64,000 nt of DNA from CAVVYW01 sp963752605 (GCA_963752605.1 CAVVYW010000005.1:1116001-1180000), one strand, 5' to 3'; numbered from the stretch's first letter, positions 27,677 through 36,502 are shown. The notes: generated from the sequence alone by a model not told the origin. Numbers and translations are program-made.

Positions 27677-29154
27677 ATGAAGCCAGCCGCAGGGTTCGTC
27701 GCTTCTCATCGATCGTCGCTCGCAGCCTGTGCCGCCTCCAGCATCCGCGCAGGCGCTCACCGTCTCCGGGCACGGGCGCTCCCGGACGACACCTCACGGC
27801 CGGCGCCAACAGCGACTTCAACATCCATGACTTCGGCTTCGCCGGCGATCACGTCCAGGACCTGACGATCGGCCTGCCGCCCGGCGTCAGTCGGGCGACC
27901 CGACCGCGACCCCGAAGTGCACCGGCCGACTGCACGCTCGAACGGCGACGACGCTGCCCCGCGAACACGCGAGGTCGGCACGGTCGACGCCGACGCGACC
28001 GTCACCGTCATCGCCGTGCCAGTCACGCTCGACGGTCACCGGCAACCTCTACAACCTCGACGCCGCAGCCGGGCGAGCCGGCGCGGTTCGGGATCGTCCT
28101 GCCGCCCGGCCCGGGCCGGGCTGCCGTCGCGCTGCCACCGATCATCCTCCAGTCCGGCGCTGAGCTGCGGCAGAGCGACTTCGGCCTCGACACGATCATC
28201 AACGACATCCCGAACGAGACCGCACCCTGCTGGCGCGGCCTCCCGACCCACATCAACTCGCAGGACGATCACGCTGTACGGGACCGCGCCGGGCACCGGC
28301 AAGCCGTTCATGCGCAACCCGACCTCGTGCGACGCAGAAGCCGTCACCAGTTCACGGGCAACGACTGCGGCCGACCGACGACACCGTTCGCGACCGGCAC
28401 GGCGCCGCCGTTCACCCGACCGACTGCGGCGCGCTGCCCTTCTCCCCCACCTTCAGCGCGAACCTCGGGTGCCCCGGGCACGTCGAGCCCGGTACCAAGC
28501 CCACGCTGACGACGGTCGATCGAGCAGGACAACGGGCGAGGCCGGCCTGCGCAACGCCCAGGTGACTGCTGCCGCGGACCTCGGCCCGACCTCAACGAGC
28601 TGCTGCGCAGCGAGATCTGCCCGCATCCGCACGTTCCAGGCGAGCACCTGCCCGGCGAACACGGTGATCGGGTCGGCGATCGCGACCTCCCCGCTGCTGA
28701 CCTAGCCGCTGACGGGTCCGGTGACCCTGGTCGACAATCCCGTGGGCGTCGCCGAAGATCGGCCTCGACCTGCAACGGCGAGCTCAACATGCAGATGCAA
28801 GGGCAAGCTTCGGCGCTCGACAACTCGGGACCGCCTTCGCCGGGCTGCCGGACATCCCGATCTCTCACTTCGCGCTCAGCTTCAAGGGCGGCCCCGATGG
28901 CCTGCTGTTCGCGAGCCGCGACCTCGTGCATGCCGCCGGCGCCGTGTCTTCAACACCGAAGTTCGATGGCCCACAGCGGCGCAACCCAGGCCGGAGACAC
29001 GCCCGCGACCATCGAGGGCTGTGGCCCGCCGGCAGTCGCCGGTCACGAAGCGAAGAAGGTGCAAGAAGAAGGAGCAAGTCGAAGGCGCAAGAAAAGCGGA
29101 AGAGAAGGCTGCCGCGACGAAGAAGAAGTAAGAAGGGAAAAAGAAGAAGCCTAG
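27677..29154 (+). CDS. Large secreted protein with Lys-rich tail, severely frameshifted
   Basis: No single frame stays open, but conserved-looking pieces follow one another on the plus strand: FNIHDFGFAGDHVQDLTIGL, SGAELRQSDFGLDTIINDIP, INSQTITLYGTAPGTGKPFM, EQDNGEAGLRNAQV, VIGSAIATSPLL, PVTLVDNPVGV and ISHFALSFKGGPDGLLFASR. The end is lysine/glutamate-rich. I recognise this as a type of large secreted beta-rich protein seen in Solirubrobacterales-like genomes, of unknown function. Ten or more indels would be needed. Either the assembly is very poor here or this is a decayed gene. The stop shares a CTAG with the opposing small gene. Confidence 0.55.
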
Positions 29155-29393
29155 AGGCGCTTGCCGGAGGCGAAGAGGCCGACGCCGGCGACGAAGGACA
29201 CCCCGCCGAGGACCCAGAAGAGGACGCCTCCGTTCTGCAGGGCGGTGAACATCAGGAACAGGCCGATCACCAGCAGGGGCAGGCCGAAGGAGATCGGCAC
29301 GCTGATGTTCAGCCCCGGGCCGAAGCTCGGGGCCGAGCGCCCACGGGAGCGCTCCTTCGGCGGTTGGACCTCGCGCTCGGGGAGGCGTCCCAT
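29151..29393 (-). CDS. Small two-helix membrane protein
   Basis: This 80-residue protein has a charged, proline-rich N-terminus (GRLPEREVQPPKERSRGRS) and two transmembrane helices (VPISFGLPLLVIGLFLMF and VLFWVLGGVSFVAGVGLFAS) in a hairpin. I do not recognise a family. Its ATG overlaps the glycosyltransferase stop (TGATG), so it is the last gene of the glucan operon, and may tether or regulate it at the membrane. The stop forms a CTAG overlap with the gene opposite. Confidence 0.7.
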   Translation of the reverse strand: MGRLPEREVQPPKERSRGRSAPSFGPGLNISVPISFGLPLLVIGLFLMFTALQNGGVLFWVLGGVSFVAGVGLFASGKRL

Positions 29394-30589
29394 CAGCGCG
29401 GGGCGACCGCCCCGAGTCCGGCATAGACCGCCGCGGTCCGCTCGGCGACATCGCCCCAGTCGAAGCGCTCGAGGTGCCGGAAAGCATCCGCCGTGAGGCG
29501 GCGGCAGAGCTCGGCGTCGTCGAGGACGCGGATGGTCATCTCCGCGAGCGACTCGGGGTCGCGGGCGCGGAAGCGCAGGCCCACCTCGTCGTGCGGGACC
29601 ACCTCGCGCAGGCCGCCGGTGTCGGCGACGATGCAGGGACAGCTCGACGCCATCGCCTCCAGGGCGACCAGGCCGAAGGGCTCGTAGATGGAGGGGACCA
29701 CGCAGACGTCGGCGATGCAATAGAGCGAGTGGAGCACGTCGTCGCCGATCCAGCCGAGGAAGGTGCCGTGCTCCATCAGCCCCAGCTCCTCGGCCTGGCG
29801 ACGCAGCTCCTGCTCATGGGTGCCTGAGCCGGCGACGATGAAGCGGGTGTTGGGTACCCGCTCGATGATCGAGGGCAGGGCCTCGAGCGCAAACTGGAAG
29901 CCCTTTTCGTAGACGAGGCGGCCGACCAGCAGGACGAGCGACTCATCGGGCGCGGCGAACTCGGCGCGCAGCCGTCGCAGCTCGGCGTCGTTCTGCGGCT
30001 GGAGCTCGTCGGGATCGATCCCGTTCGGGATCACCTCGACCCTGTCCTCGTCCACCCCGAAGACGTCGACAATCTGCTCGCGCATGAAGGTGGAGCAGGC
30101 GATCACCCGGTCGCAGCGGTTCGTGATCCAGCGCTCGACTCCGTGGATGTAGGTCTGCGGGTGCTTGTTGATCCAGCCCTGGTGACGGCCGTGCTCGGTC
30201 GCGTGGATGGTGGTGACCAGCGGCACGTCGAAGCGTCTCGCGAGGTGGTCGCAGGCGTTGGCGACCAGCCAGTCGTGGCCGTGGACGAGGTCGAAGCTGT
30301 AGCTGTCGCCCAGCTCGACCCCCGCCGCCAGCATGTCCGAGTTCATCCGCTCGACCCAGGTGACGAACTCGTTCAGGTCGGCGGGACGCGTCGGCTCACG
30401 CACGCGGTGGACGTGGACGCCGCCGGGAAGCTCCTCGGCCGGGGACTCCTCCCCACCCCGGGTCAGCACGTGGACCTCGGTCCCGATCTCGACCAGCCCC
30501 TCCGAGAGCTTGCGGACGTGCCGGGCCAGCCCGCCCTCGATCAGAGGCGGGTACTCCCAGGAAAGGATCAGGACTCGAGGCGTGCTCAT
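29393..30589 (-). CDS. GT4 alpha-glucan glycosyltransferase (Rv3032-like)
   Basis: This 398-residue GT-B enzyme elongates alpha-1,4-glucan from a nucleotide sugar in the cytoplasm. The N-terminal domain has LILSWEYPPLIEGGLARHVR and LVHGHDWLVANACDHLARRF. The C-terminal nucleotide-binding domain has LVGRLVYEKGFQFALEALPS and the E-x7-E motif in YEPFGLVALEAMASSCPCIV. The KTGG-like glycogen synthase loop becomes the EGGL loop typical of GT4. It follows the GH57 gene by 16 bp. The gene order methyltransferase-GH57-GT4 equals Rv3030-Rv3031-Rv3032, involved in methylglucose lipopolysaccharide and glycogen synthesis in mycobacteria. Confidence 0.88.
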   Translation of the reverse strand: MSTPRVLILSWEYPPLIEGGLARHVRKLSEGLVEIGTEVHVLTRGGEESPAEELPGGVHVHRVREPTRPADLNEFVTWVERMNSDMLAAGVELGDSYSFDLVHGHDWLVANACDHLARRFDVPLVTTIHATEHGRHQGWINKHPQTYIHGVERWITNRCDRVIACSTFMREQIVDVFGVDEDRVEVIPNGIDPDELQPQNDAELRRLRAEFAAPDESLVLLVGRLVYEKGFQFALEALPSIIERVPNTRFIVAGSGTHEQELRRQAEELGLMEHGTFLGWIGDDVLHSLYCIADVCVVPSIYEPFGLVALEAMASSCPCIVADTGGLREVVPHDEVGLRFRARDPESLAEMTIRVLDDAELCRRLTADAFRHLERFDWGDVAERTAAVYAGLGAVAPR

Positions 30590-30605
30590 GAGGGGAACGG
30601 CTCCG

Positions 30606-32051
30606 TCAGGGTTCGAGCAGCGGCGCCAGGCTGAGGTCGGGGACGAGATTGCGCATGCGCGGATCCGGAGCCTCGGGGGATTCTATGGCCTCGAGCATGG
30701 CCCCTGAGTGCCCCAGCACGCGCGTGAACGGGTAGTCCCCCGCCTGCTTTCGGTGATCCATGAACGCCCAGTCGCTCGACTGAACGGCCAGCAGCTCGCG
30801 CGCCGCGCGCTCGGCGGCGGCGGGCTCGAGTCCCTGCTCGACCGCGCGGAGCAGGCGCAGCTCGAGACGCCGCGCGCCCCAGACGAGATCCGCGACCCCG
30901 GGCGAGTCCCACGTCTCGAGCGACTTGCCCTCGCCCCAGCTCGACTCGTGCGCGGGGCGCTCCTCGGGCTCGTGCTCCCGCAGCGCCTGCGGCAGGGTGA
31001 GCAGCCGGACGCCCTCGTCCTCCGCGGTTCGCAGCACCTCCCGCAGCCACGCCGGACCCTCCGACCACCAGGCGCCCAGCAGCTCGGTGTCGATCGCGAA
31101 GACGCAGAGGCCGGGGCGCCCGGTATCTGCACGGTGGCCCTCGAGCCGGTCGCGGATCGCGCCCAGGAAGCTGGCGGCGTGCTCGGCCGCCCTGGCCTGG
31201 GCGGCGCCCGGGTCGTAGGGATCGCCCGAGATCGACCAGAGCCTCATCCCGTTGACGGAGAGGCGGTGGTACTCGAGGTAGGCGGGATCGGCGGGATAGC
31301 CCCGCTCCGACCAGACCAGCTCCACGGCGGGCCAGTCGATCGTGAAGCCGACCGTGCCGCCCGGCAGGCGGATCGGGGCAAGCGCGGCCGTTCCGCTCTC
31401 CCGCTCGCTCTGGTCGAGGCAGGTGTAGGCGATGCCACGCTCCTCCAGGACGTCCTCCAGGCCGGGCACATAGGCGCACTCGGGGAGCCAGAACCCCTCG
31501 GGGGCACCGTCGCCCTCGAACCGCCGCCGGTGCGACCGCAGGCCGGCGTCCACCTGTAGGCGGCGCCCGGCGATGGTCGCGAGCTTCGGGAGCACTGCGT
31601 GTGTCGCCGCGGAGCTCATCAGCGCGACGCGGCCCTCCTCGTGGGCCCGCTGGAAGGCGCGCAGGGGTTTCTGATCGAGTTGCTCCAGGCGCCCGATCGC
31701 GCCCGCGTAGCGCTCCGCCTCCGACTCGGCCGCCGGGAACAGCTCGGCCTCGCCCTGCTCCGCATCCCGCGCGGCCGCCCCGACCCGGTGCTCGCCGAGG
31801 AAGGCGAGCATCCGCTCCCCCACCCCCTCGGCCTCGAGCTGGTCGGCCAGGACCGGGGTGACGGTCATCGTCAGGCTCTCGGCGACCTCCAGCACCGGCA
31901 GGTGGGAGCGCGCGAACGCATCGAAGAGCCACTCCTCGCCGAAGGGATAGGTCCCGAACCCCTCGACGTAGGGCATGTGGCTGTGCAGGACGATCGCCAA
32001 ATCACCAACCGGCACGTCCTCCGCTTCGCGTCCGGGCGTGCCGGGGGTCAT
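30606..32051 (-). CDS. GH57 alpha-1,4-glucan branching enzyme (Rv3031-like)
   Basis: This 481-residue protein introduces alpha-1,6 branches in glucan. GH57 motifs are visible in order: LHSHMPYVEGFG (motif 1), the nucleophile region GFWLPECAYVPGLEDVL (Glu), and FAIDTELLGAWWSEGPAWL (acid/base Asp). The C-terminal DUF1957-type helical domain includes WGEGKSLETWDSPG and SSDWAFMDHRKQAGDYPFTR. Its ATG overlaps the methyltransferase stop as ATGA, with a GGAG ribosome site inside the upstream gene. It is the middle gene of a compact three-enzyme operon. Confidence 0.9.
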   Translation of the reverse strand: MTPGTPGREAEDVPVGDLAIVLHSHMPYVEGFGTYPFGEEWLFDAFARSHLPVLEVAESLTMTVTPVLADQLEAEGVGERMLAFLGEHRVGAAARDAEQGEAELFPAAESEAERYAGAIGRLEQLDQKPLRAFQRAHEEGRVALMSSAATHAVLPKLATIAGRRLQVDAGLRSHRRRFEGDGAPEGFWLPECAYVPGLEDVLEERGIAYTCLDQSERESGTAALAPIRLPGGTVGFTIDWPAVELVWSERGYPADPAYLEYHRLSVNGMRLWSISGDPYDPGAAQARAAEHAASFLGAIRDRLEGHRADTGRPGLCVFAIDTELLGAWWSEGPAWLREVLRTAEDEGVRLLTLPQALREHEPEERPAHESSWGEGKSLETWDSPGVADLVWGARRLELRLLRAVEQGLEPAAAERAARELLAVQSSDWAFMDHRKQAGDYPFTRVLGHSGAMLEAIESPEAPDPRMRNLVPDLSLAPLLEP

Positions 32052-32794
32052 CTCCTACACACGGCGACGAAGTCCAGGGCCTTGTCGAGGGTGCCCTCGT
32101 CGAGGCGGAAGTCCTTCGCGCTGATCGCCGGGATGAACCGGTCGTAGAACGGCTTGGTGATCCGGAGCGCCGGGTGCACCCGATCCCAGCCGGCGCGGAT
32201 CGCCAGCTCGTGGGCGCGCAGCTTGCGCGCGTGGAAGACGCCGAGCAGCTCGACCGCGGAGAAGTGGGGCTCCAACAGCTCCCGGTACTCCCCGGCGTCG
32301 TACTCGCGCAGGTGCCAGGGGTTGTCGGACTTCTCAGCGTCGGGGCCCGCCAGGGTCAGCCGGTTGGGCGTGGAGATGTAGGCGACCGGCGCCACCTGCG
32401 CGATCCGTCCGAGCAGCTTCCCCGGCTCGTGGATGTGCTCGATGGTCTGGAGGAACACCACCGCGTCGCGCTCCTGATCGAAGTCCTCGACCAGGCCCCG
32501 CTCGAAGCTCAGGTTCTCCCGCGTGTACTTCGCCCGGGCGTGCTCGAAGGCCTCGGGGTTGGCGTCCACCCCGATCACGTCCGCGGCGGTTCGGGCCAGC
32601 AGGTCGGACCCGTACCCCTCGCCGCTTGCCAGGTCCACGACCCGGAGGCCGGCGACCCGCTCCGCGATCCACTCGTAGACCGCGACGTGACGCTGGTACC
32701 AGTAGTTCTCCTCGGGGACGTCGGGAAGCGTGCGCTCCCCGGTCAGCTCCAGGGGCGGCACGCCCTCGGGCTGGTCCTGCTGCAGGTACTCCAT
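32048..32794 (-). CDS. SAM-dependent methyltransferase (Rv3030-like)
   Basis: This 248-residue class I methyltransferase starts with the block LELTGERTLPDVPEENYWYQ, which closely matches the Rv3030 start (LTGERTIPDLDIENYW as I recall it). The SAM site is RVVDLASGEGYGSDLLART, followed by VIGVDANPEAFEHARAKY and the HxxEH-like FLQTIEHIHEPGK. In mycobacteria the neighbour-linked enzyme is implicated in methylglucose lipopolysaccharide. Methylation of a glucan is inferred here. TACGCT ends exactly 7 nt before the ATG at 32794, so the transcript is probably leaderless. The in-frame N-terminal extension overlaps the divergent gene and is not used. Confidence 0.87.
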   Translation of the reverse strand: MEYLQQDQPEGVPPLELTGERTLPDVPEENYWYQRHVAVYEWIAERVAGLRVVDLASGEGYGSDLLARTAADVIGVDANPEAFEHARAKYTRENLSFERGLVEDFDQERDAVVFLQTIEHIHEPGKLLGRIAQVAPVAYISTPNRLTLAGPDAEKSDNPWHLREYDAGEYRELLEPHFSAVELLGVFHARKLRAHELAIRAGWDRVHPALRITKPFYDRFIPAISAKDFRLDEGTLDKALDFVAVCRR

Positions 32795-32855
32795 GGACGG
32801 CAGCGTAGGTTGTCCGTTCAGCGAGGCGGGGACGGACGGGCCTAACATCCTCGCC
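32795..32855. promoter_or_regulatory. Divergent leaderless promoters for two methyltransferase genes
   Basis: The 61-bp gap holds TACGCT on the minus strand, 7 nt before the ATG at 32794, and TAACAT (32843-32848) on the plus strand, 7 nt before the GTG at 32856. Neither gene has a Shine-Dalgarno. The same geometry on both strands strongly suggests leaderless transcription. Confidence 0.65.
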
Positions 32856-33761
32856 GTGCCCGCCCCGAGCACTCCCGAGCAGATCAAGGACGTCAACGAG
32901 CGCTACCACGACCACGCCGCGGACTCCTATGACTCCAAGTGGGGGATCGACTACGGCCCGGTCGGTCAGGGGCAGGTCCGCGCCAAGCTGCGCAAGGCGC
33001 TCGGCGGCTGGCCGACCGACCCCTTCGGCGACGCGCTGGAGATCGGCGCCGGCACCGGCTACTTCACGCTCAACCTGCTCCAGCTGGGGGCGATCGAGCG
33101 CGCCACCGCCACCGACATCTCGCCGGGGATGATCACGGCGCTCGATCAGAACGCCAAAACCCTCGGCCTGAAGGTCAAGACGGTCCAGACGGACGCCGAG
33201 CAGCTCCCCTTCGACGACGAGAGCTTCGATCTGGTCTTCGGCCACGCGGTCCTCCACCACATCCCCGACCTCGAGCGCGGCTTCGCCGAGCTGAGGCGCG
33301 TCCTGCGCCCCGGTGGCACGCTCGCCTTCTGCGGCGAGCCGTCCCGCTACGGCGACCTGCTCGCGGCCCTGCCGAAGCGGAGCGCGCTGCTCGCCGCGCC
33401 GCTCTGGCGCCGCGCGATCGGCGCGTCGAAGCGCGACTACGACGCCGAGCCCGACGCCAACGGGCACGCCCTGGAGCGCGACGTCGACGTCCACGCCTTC
33501 TCCCCCGGCGACCTGCGCCGCCTGGCGGACGGCGCCGGCTTCGACGACGTCCGGGTCAAGGGCGAGGAGCTGCTCGCCTCGATGCACGGCTGGACCATGC
33601 GCACCCTCGAGGGCAGCGCCGTGGACGAGGAGATCCCGTGGGGCTGGAAGCGCTTCGCCTTCCGCACCTATCTCGCCCTGCAGCGGGCCGACCGCGTCCT
33701 GGAGCCGCGCCTCCCCCCGCAGCTCTTCTACAACCTGCTGGTCAGCGCCCGGAGGCGCTAG
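32856..33761 (+). CDS. Class I SAM-dependent methyltransferase
   Basis: This 301-residue methyltransferase has motif I ALEIGAGTGYFTLNLLQLG, motif II TATDISPGMITALDQNA, VQTDAEQLPFDDESFDLVFG and the HxxxHI region FGHAVLHHIPDLERGFAELR, followed by LRRVLRPGGTLAF. It belongs to the UbiE/Methyltransf_11 group, and the substrate cannot be read. It is divergent from the Rv3030-like gene, so a role on the same glucan or on a lipid is possible but unproven. The GTG start is chosen from the TAACAT box 7 nt upstream. It ends one base before the opposing FAD gene. Confidence 0.85.
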   Translation: MPAPSTPEQIKDVNERYHDHAADSYDSKWGIDYGPVGQGQVRAKLRKALGGWPTDPFGDALEIGAGTGYFTLNLLQLGAIERATATDISPGMITALDQNAKTLGLKVKTVQTDAEQLPFDDESFDLVFGHAVLHHIPDLERGFAELRRVLRPGGTLAFCGEPSRYGDLLAALPKRSALLAAPLWRRAIGASKRDYDAEPDANGHALERDVDVHAFSPGDLRRLADGAGFDDVRVKGEELLASMHGWTMRTLEGSAVDEEIPWGWKRFAFRTYLALQRADRVLEPRLPPQLFYNLLVSARRR

Positions 33762-34973
33762 TCAGTTCGCCGTCGGCGAGCCTGCGAACCAGCGCTTCAG
33801 GCGCTCCTTGCTCATCAGCTCCGACGGCTCCTTCTGGCGGGCGAGGGCGTCGCGGAGGTCCTGGCCGGCGCCCGGGTCGGAGGCCCAGCCGCGGAAGACG
33901 GGCTCGGATCGGTCCGGGCGGGGGAAGCGGCCCCAGGTGAAGCTCCAGTCATAGTGCTCGGCCGAGCGCTCGTCGCGCCAGGCCTCGTAGCCGTCGAGGG
34001 TCTCGCCGTTGCCCGAGAGGACCTCCGCCACGTAGACCGCCTGCTCGACCGCGTCACCGATCCCCTGCGCGGTCGCCGGGTGCTTGAAGTGGCCGGCGTC
34101 GCCCACCAGCGCCCAGCCTGGCCCGTTCGGCCTGCGGTAGAAGCCGCGCATCAGCGACTCGGGGGCGACGGCTACGTCGGTGACCATCTCGGCGTCGTCG
34201 AGGAGCTTGGGGTCGAAGGTCTCGGGGAAGTGGCGGATCAGCTCCAAGTACTTGCGCTCCCGCTCGTCCTGGCTCCCCTGCGTCAGGTCGGGCTTGCCAT
34301 TGGCGATCAGGAGCGCGAGCCCGTCCTCGACGGGCCCGTGGTAGAGCATCTCCTCCATCTTCACGTGCAGCGTGCCGAACCCGTCGAAGGCCTCGGATGG
34401 GATCCCCTTCCAGTAGGAGTAGGAGATCGCGAGCTCGCCGCGCTGCGGGCGCTCCTTCTCGATCCCCAGCTTGCTCGCGACGGTCGAGCCGCGGCCATCG
34501 CAACCGAACACCCACCGCGCGCGGATCTCGCGGCCGTCGTCGAGGACCACGCCACCGACCGGGTCATCGTCGGTCCCGGTGCCGATCAACCCAACGACGC
34601 GGCTGTCGAAAACCCCCTCCACGCCCTTGGTGAGAGCCGTGTCCACCCCGGCCTTGTCGAGCGCGATCCGGCGGGGCGCGAGGCCGCGATCGAAGCCGTT
34701 CACCGGCGTGTACGTGCCGGCCGCCTCGTGCCCGAGGCCGACGAACCGGTGCTTGAGGAAGGTCAGCTCGTGGTTCGCGGCGAGCGTGCCGAGCGTCCCG
34801 ACCTCGTCGAGCCGCGCCAAGCCATTCGGATAGATCAGGTGGGTCGAGATGGTGGTGCTGGGAAAGGTGTCGCGGTCCACCATGACCACGTCCCAGTCAC
34901 GATCGGCGAGCGCGCTGGCGAGGGTCGAACCCGCGCATCGTGCGCCCACCACCACAGCGTCATGCTGCTCCAC
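33762..34973 (-). CDS. FAD-dependent oxidoreductase (PHBH / geranylgeranyl-reductase fold)
   Basis: The 403-residue flavoprotein has the FAD motif DAVVVGARCAGSTLASALAD, the DG motif VFGCDGRGSTVASKLG and the GD motif LVGDAGHFKHPATAQGIGDA, the set found in aromatic monooxygenases, halogenases and geranylgeranyl reductases. It has no signal peptide. The reaction is not identifiable from these motifs. The ATG at 34973 is followed by MEQHDAVVV, leaving the usual few residues before the first strand. A hairpin terminator (35009-35038) separates it from the gene upstream, so it is probably monocistronic. Confidence 0.87.
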   Translation of the reverse strand: MEQHDAVVVGARCAGSTLASALADRDWDVVMVDRDTFPSTTISTHLIYPNGLARLDEVGTLGTLAANHELTFLKHRFVGLGHEAAGTYTPVNGFDRGLAPRRIALDKAGVDTALTKGVEGVFDSRVVGLIGTGTDDDPVGGVVLDDGREIRARWVFGCDGRGSTVASKLGIEKERPQRGELAISYSYWKGIPSEAFDGFGTLHVKMEEMLYHGPVEDGLALLIANGKPDLTQGSQDERERKYLELIRHFPETFDPKLLDDAEMVTDVAVAPESLMRGFYRRPNGPGWALVGDAGHFKHPATAQGIGDAVEQAVYVAEVLSGNGETLDGYEAWRDERSAEHYDWSFTWGRFPRPDRSEPVFRGWASDPGAGQDLRDALARQKEPSELMSKERLKRWFAGSPTAN

Positions 34974-35008
34974 GCGGCGAGACTAGCGGCGAAACCGGGC
35001 CTGGACAT

Positions 35009-35038
35009 GGAAACGGCCCGGCGGAGCCGAGCCGTTCC
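35009..35038 (-). terminator. Hairpin downstream of the zinc-ribbon-like gene
   Basis: GGAAACGGC and GCCGTTCC pair around an inner CGGC-GGA-GCCG hairpin. It lies 24 bp after the end of the minus-strand gene at 35062 and before the FAD oxidoreductase gene. A U-tract is lacking, so strength is uncertain. Confidence 0.55.
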
Positions 35039-35061
35039 CCTAAAGGTCCTTCTCCCGAAGC

Positions 35062-35502
35062 TCAGGCCGCGACGAGAACCTCCTCGTGCTCGACCCCGAA
35101 GCCGTCTTCAAGGTGCCGGTGCGACGGGCAGTACTCCTTGCCCGGGCGCGGCTCGCGCTGACACGGCGTCCCCTTGCGCGTGTGGGCCGGGCACCGGCGC
35201 GGCTCACCGTTGAGCCAGCCCTCCGGCTGCGACTCGACGTACTCGACCGCCTTGTCGACGTACTGCTCGATCACCATGTAGACGCGCACCTGCTCCGCGA
35301 GCGTGAAGAGATCGCGGACGTCGGTGAACAGCGTCTTGGCGGGCCGCGCGAAGTAGCGGTAGTCGGCGACGAGACGGTCGATGGTCGCCTCGCACGCCTT
35401 CAGCAGCTCGTGCCTCGCGGCGGCGTGTGCCTCGTCATCCCCCTCTCGCCGCGCGATCCGCGGGGCGAGCTCACAATAGATGGCTCGGCTGAACTGGTAC
35501 AT
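35062..35502 (-). CDS. Hypothetical protein with C-terminal Cys/His zinc motif
   Basis: This 146-residue protein has a helical N-terminal part (MYQFSRAIYCELAPRIARRE, LLKACEATIDRLVADYRYF, LFTLAEQVRVYMVIEQYVDK) and a C-terminal metal-site motif (RRCPAHTRKGTPCQREP, then YCPSHRHLEDG). The spacing C-x-A-x-T-x-x-G-x-x-C...YC-x-x-H matches a small treble-clef-like domain of the DUF5763 type. I do not know the function. GGAGGAG and GGGGAG precede the ATG at 35502. The gene is followed by a hairpin and stands alone. Confidence 0.7.
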   Translation of the reverse strand: MYQFSRAIYCELAPRIARREGDDEAHAAARHELLKACEATIDRLVADYRYFARPAKTLFTDVRDLFTLAEQVRVYMVIEQYVDKAVEYVESQPEGWLNGEPRRCPAHTRKGTPCQREPRPGKEYCPSHRHLEDGFGVEHEEVLVAA

Positions 35503-35962
35503 GCTCCCCGTTCTCCTCCTTGATTGGTGCTCGTTCGTCCTTGACCTTGGTGATCGTGTTCCCGTTTTCCCGGAATTCATCCCTGAGGCAGCCGACCGGT
35601 TCCGCCTTTCCGCGGGCCGTCGTGGCTGTCAGTCCCCATGGACTTCCTGATGAAGGCGGCGTCGAGCAGGGCCGGCTGGTCGCTCGGCTCCCGTTGCCAG
35701 AGCGTCAGCCAGCGCTGTGGTACCCCCGCGTCAGCTTCGATCTGGCCCTGCTCGGCGCCTACCGAATTTTGTGGATCCTGGGGCATCTACCTAATAAAAC
35801 GGATGGCATACCCACTTTTGTGACACCCGGGCCCGAATTCATCAATTACGGACTAGTACGGATGAAAAGCCGTGCCTGGAGACGGAGACTTCAGGCACGG
35901 AGGAATCGGCTCAACATCTCGCTTCGGAAGCCGGCGGCGAGGGGCTTGACCAGCGCTGCACG
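35503..35962 (+). other. 460-bp intergenic region upstream of the sigma factor
   Basis: No convincing gene is seen. Base composition is less GC-rich around 35760-35870. A perfect 9-bp stem, CCGTGCCTG / CAGGCACGG (35870-35878 and 35892-35900, 13-nt loop), lies 63 bp before the sigma-factor ATG and could be a leader structure or a terminator. The promoters of both flanking genes must lie here, but I cannot assign -35/-10 pairs with confidence. Confidence 0.5.
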
Positions 35963-36502
35963 ATGCTCGCTGCGCGCGCCGGACGGGGGGATGAGGCGGC
36001 CGTGGAGGCGCTCTGGGAGCTGAACGAGGCCGACGTGCACGTGCAGCTTTCCCGCTACCTGCGGGACCCCCGCGACGTCGCCGAGGCGTCCCAGGAGGTC
36101 TTCATCCGGATGATCACCGCGCTGCCCGAGTACAAGCCCAGCGAGACGCCCTTCCGCTTCTGGCTGCTCCGCATCGCGCGGAACCACGCGATCGACCTGC
36201 TGCGCCGGGAGAAGTTCAGCCGCGTCGAGGACGAGGAGCGCATCCACCGTTTGATGGAGTCCTCGGGCGAGGGGAGCGGCCGGCCCGAGTGGGGCTGGCT
36301 CGACGACGAGCGAACCGCCACGGCGGTCGCCTCGCTGCCGCTCGAACAGCAGCGCATGCTGCTCCTGCGCTTCGGCTTCGGCCTCAAGTCCGAGGAGGTC
36401 GCCGAGGTCCTCGAGATGAGCCCGGCGGCGGTGCGAAAGCAGCAGTCGCGCGCGCTGCGCCGCCTCGCCGAGACCCTCGCCGAGACCGAAGAGACCGCCT
36501 AG
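35963..36502 (+). CDS. ECF-type RNA polymerase sigma factor
   Basis: The 179-residue protein has sigma region 2 (AEASQEVFIRMITALPEYKP, FRFWLLRIARNHAIDLLRRE) and region 4 (ASLPLEQQRMLLLRFGFGLK, SEEVAEVLEMSPAAVRKQQS), with region 3 missing, as in ECF sigma factors. No anti-sigma gene is adjacent. The ATG at 35963 starts the family at MLAARAGRGDEAAVEAL, a few residues shorter than usual, and the frame is open upstream, so a non-ATG start cannot be excluded. Its stop overlaps the DipZ-like gene stop in a CTAG (36499-36502). Confidence 0.9.
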   Translation: MLAARAGRGDEAAVEALWELNEADVHVQLSRYLRDPRDVAEASQEVFIRMITALPEYKPSETPFRFWLLRIARNHAIDLLRREKFSRVEDEERIHRLMESSGEGSGRPEWGWLDDERTATAVASLPLEQQRMLLLRFGFGLKSEEVAEVLEMSPAAVRKQQSRALRRLAETLAETEETA

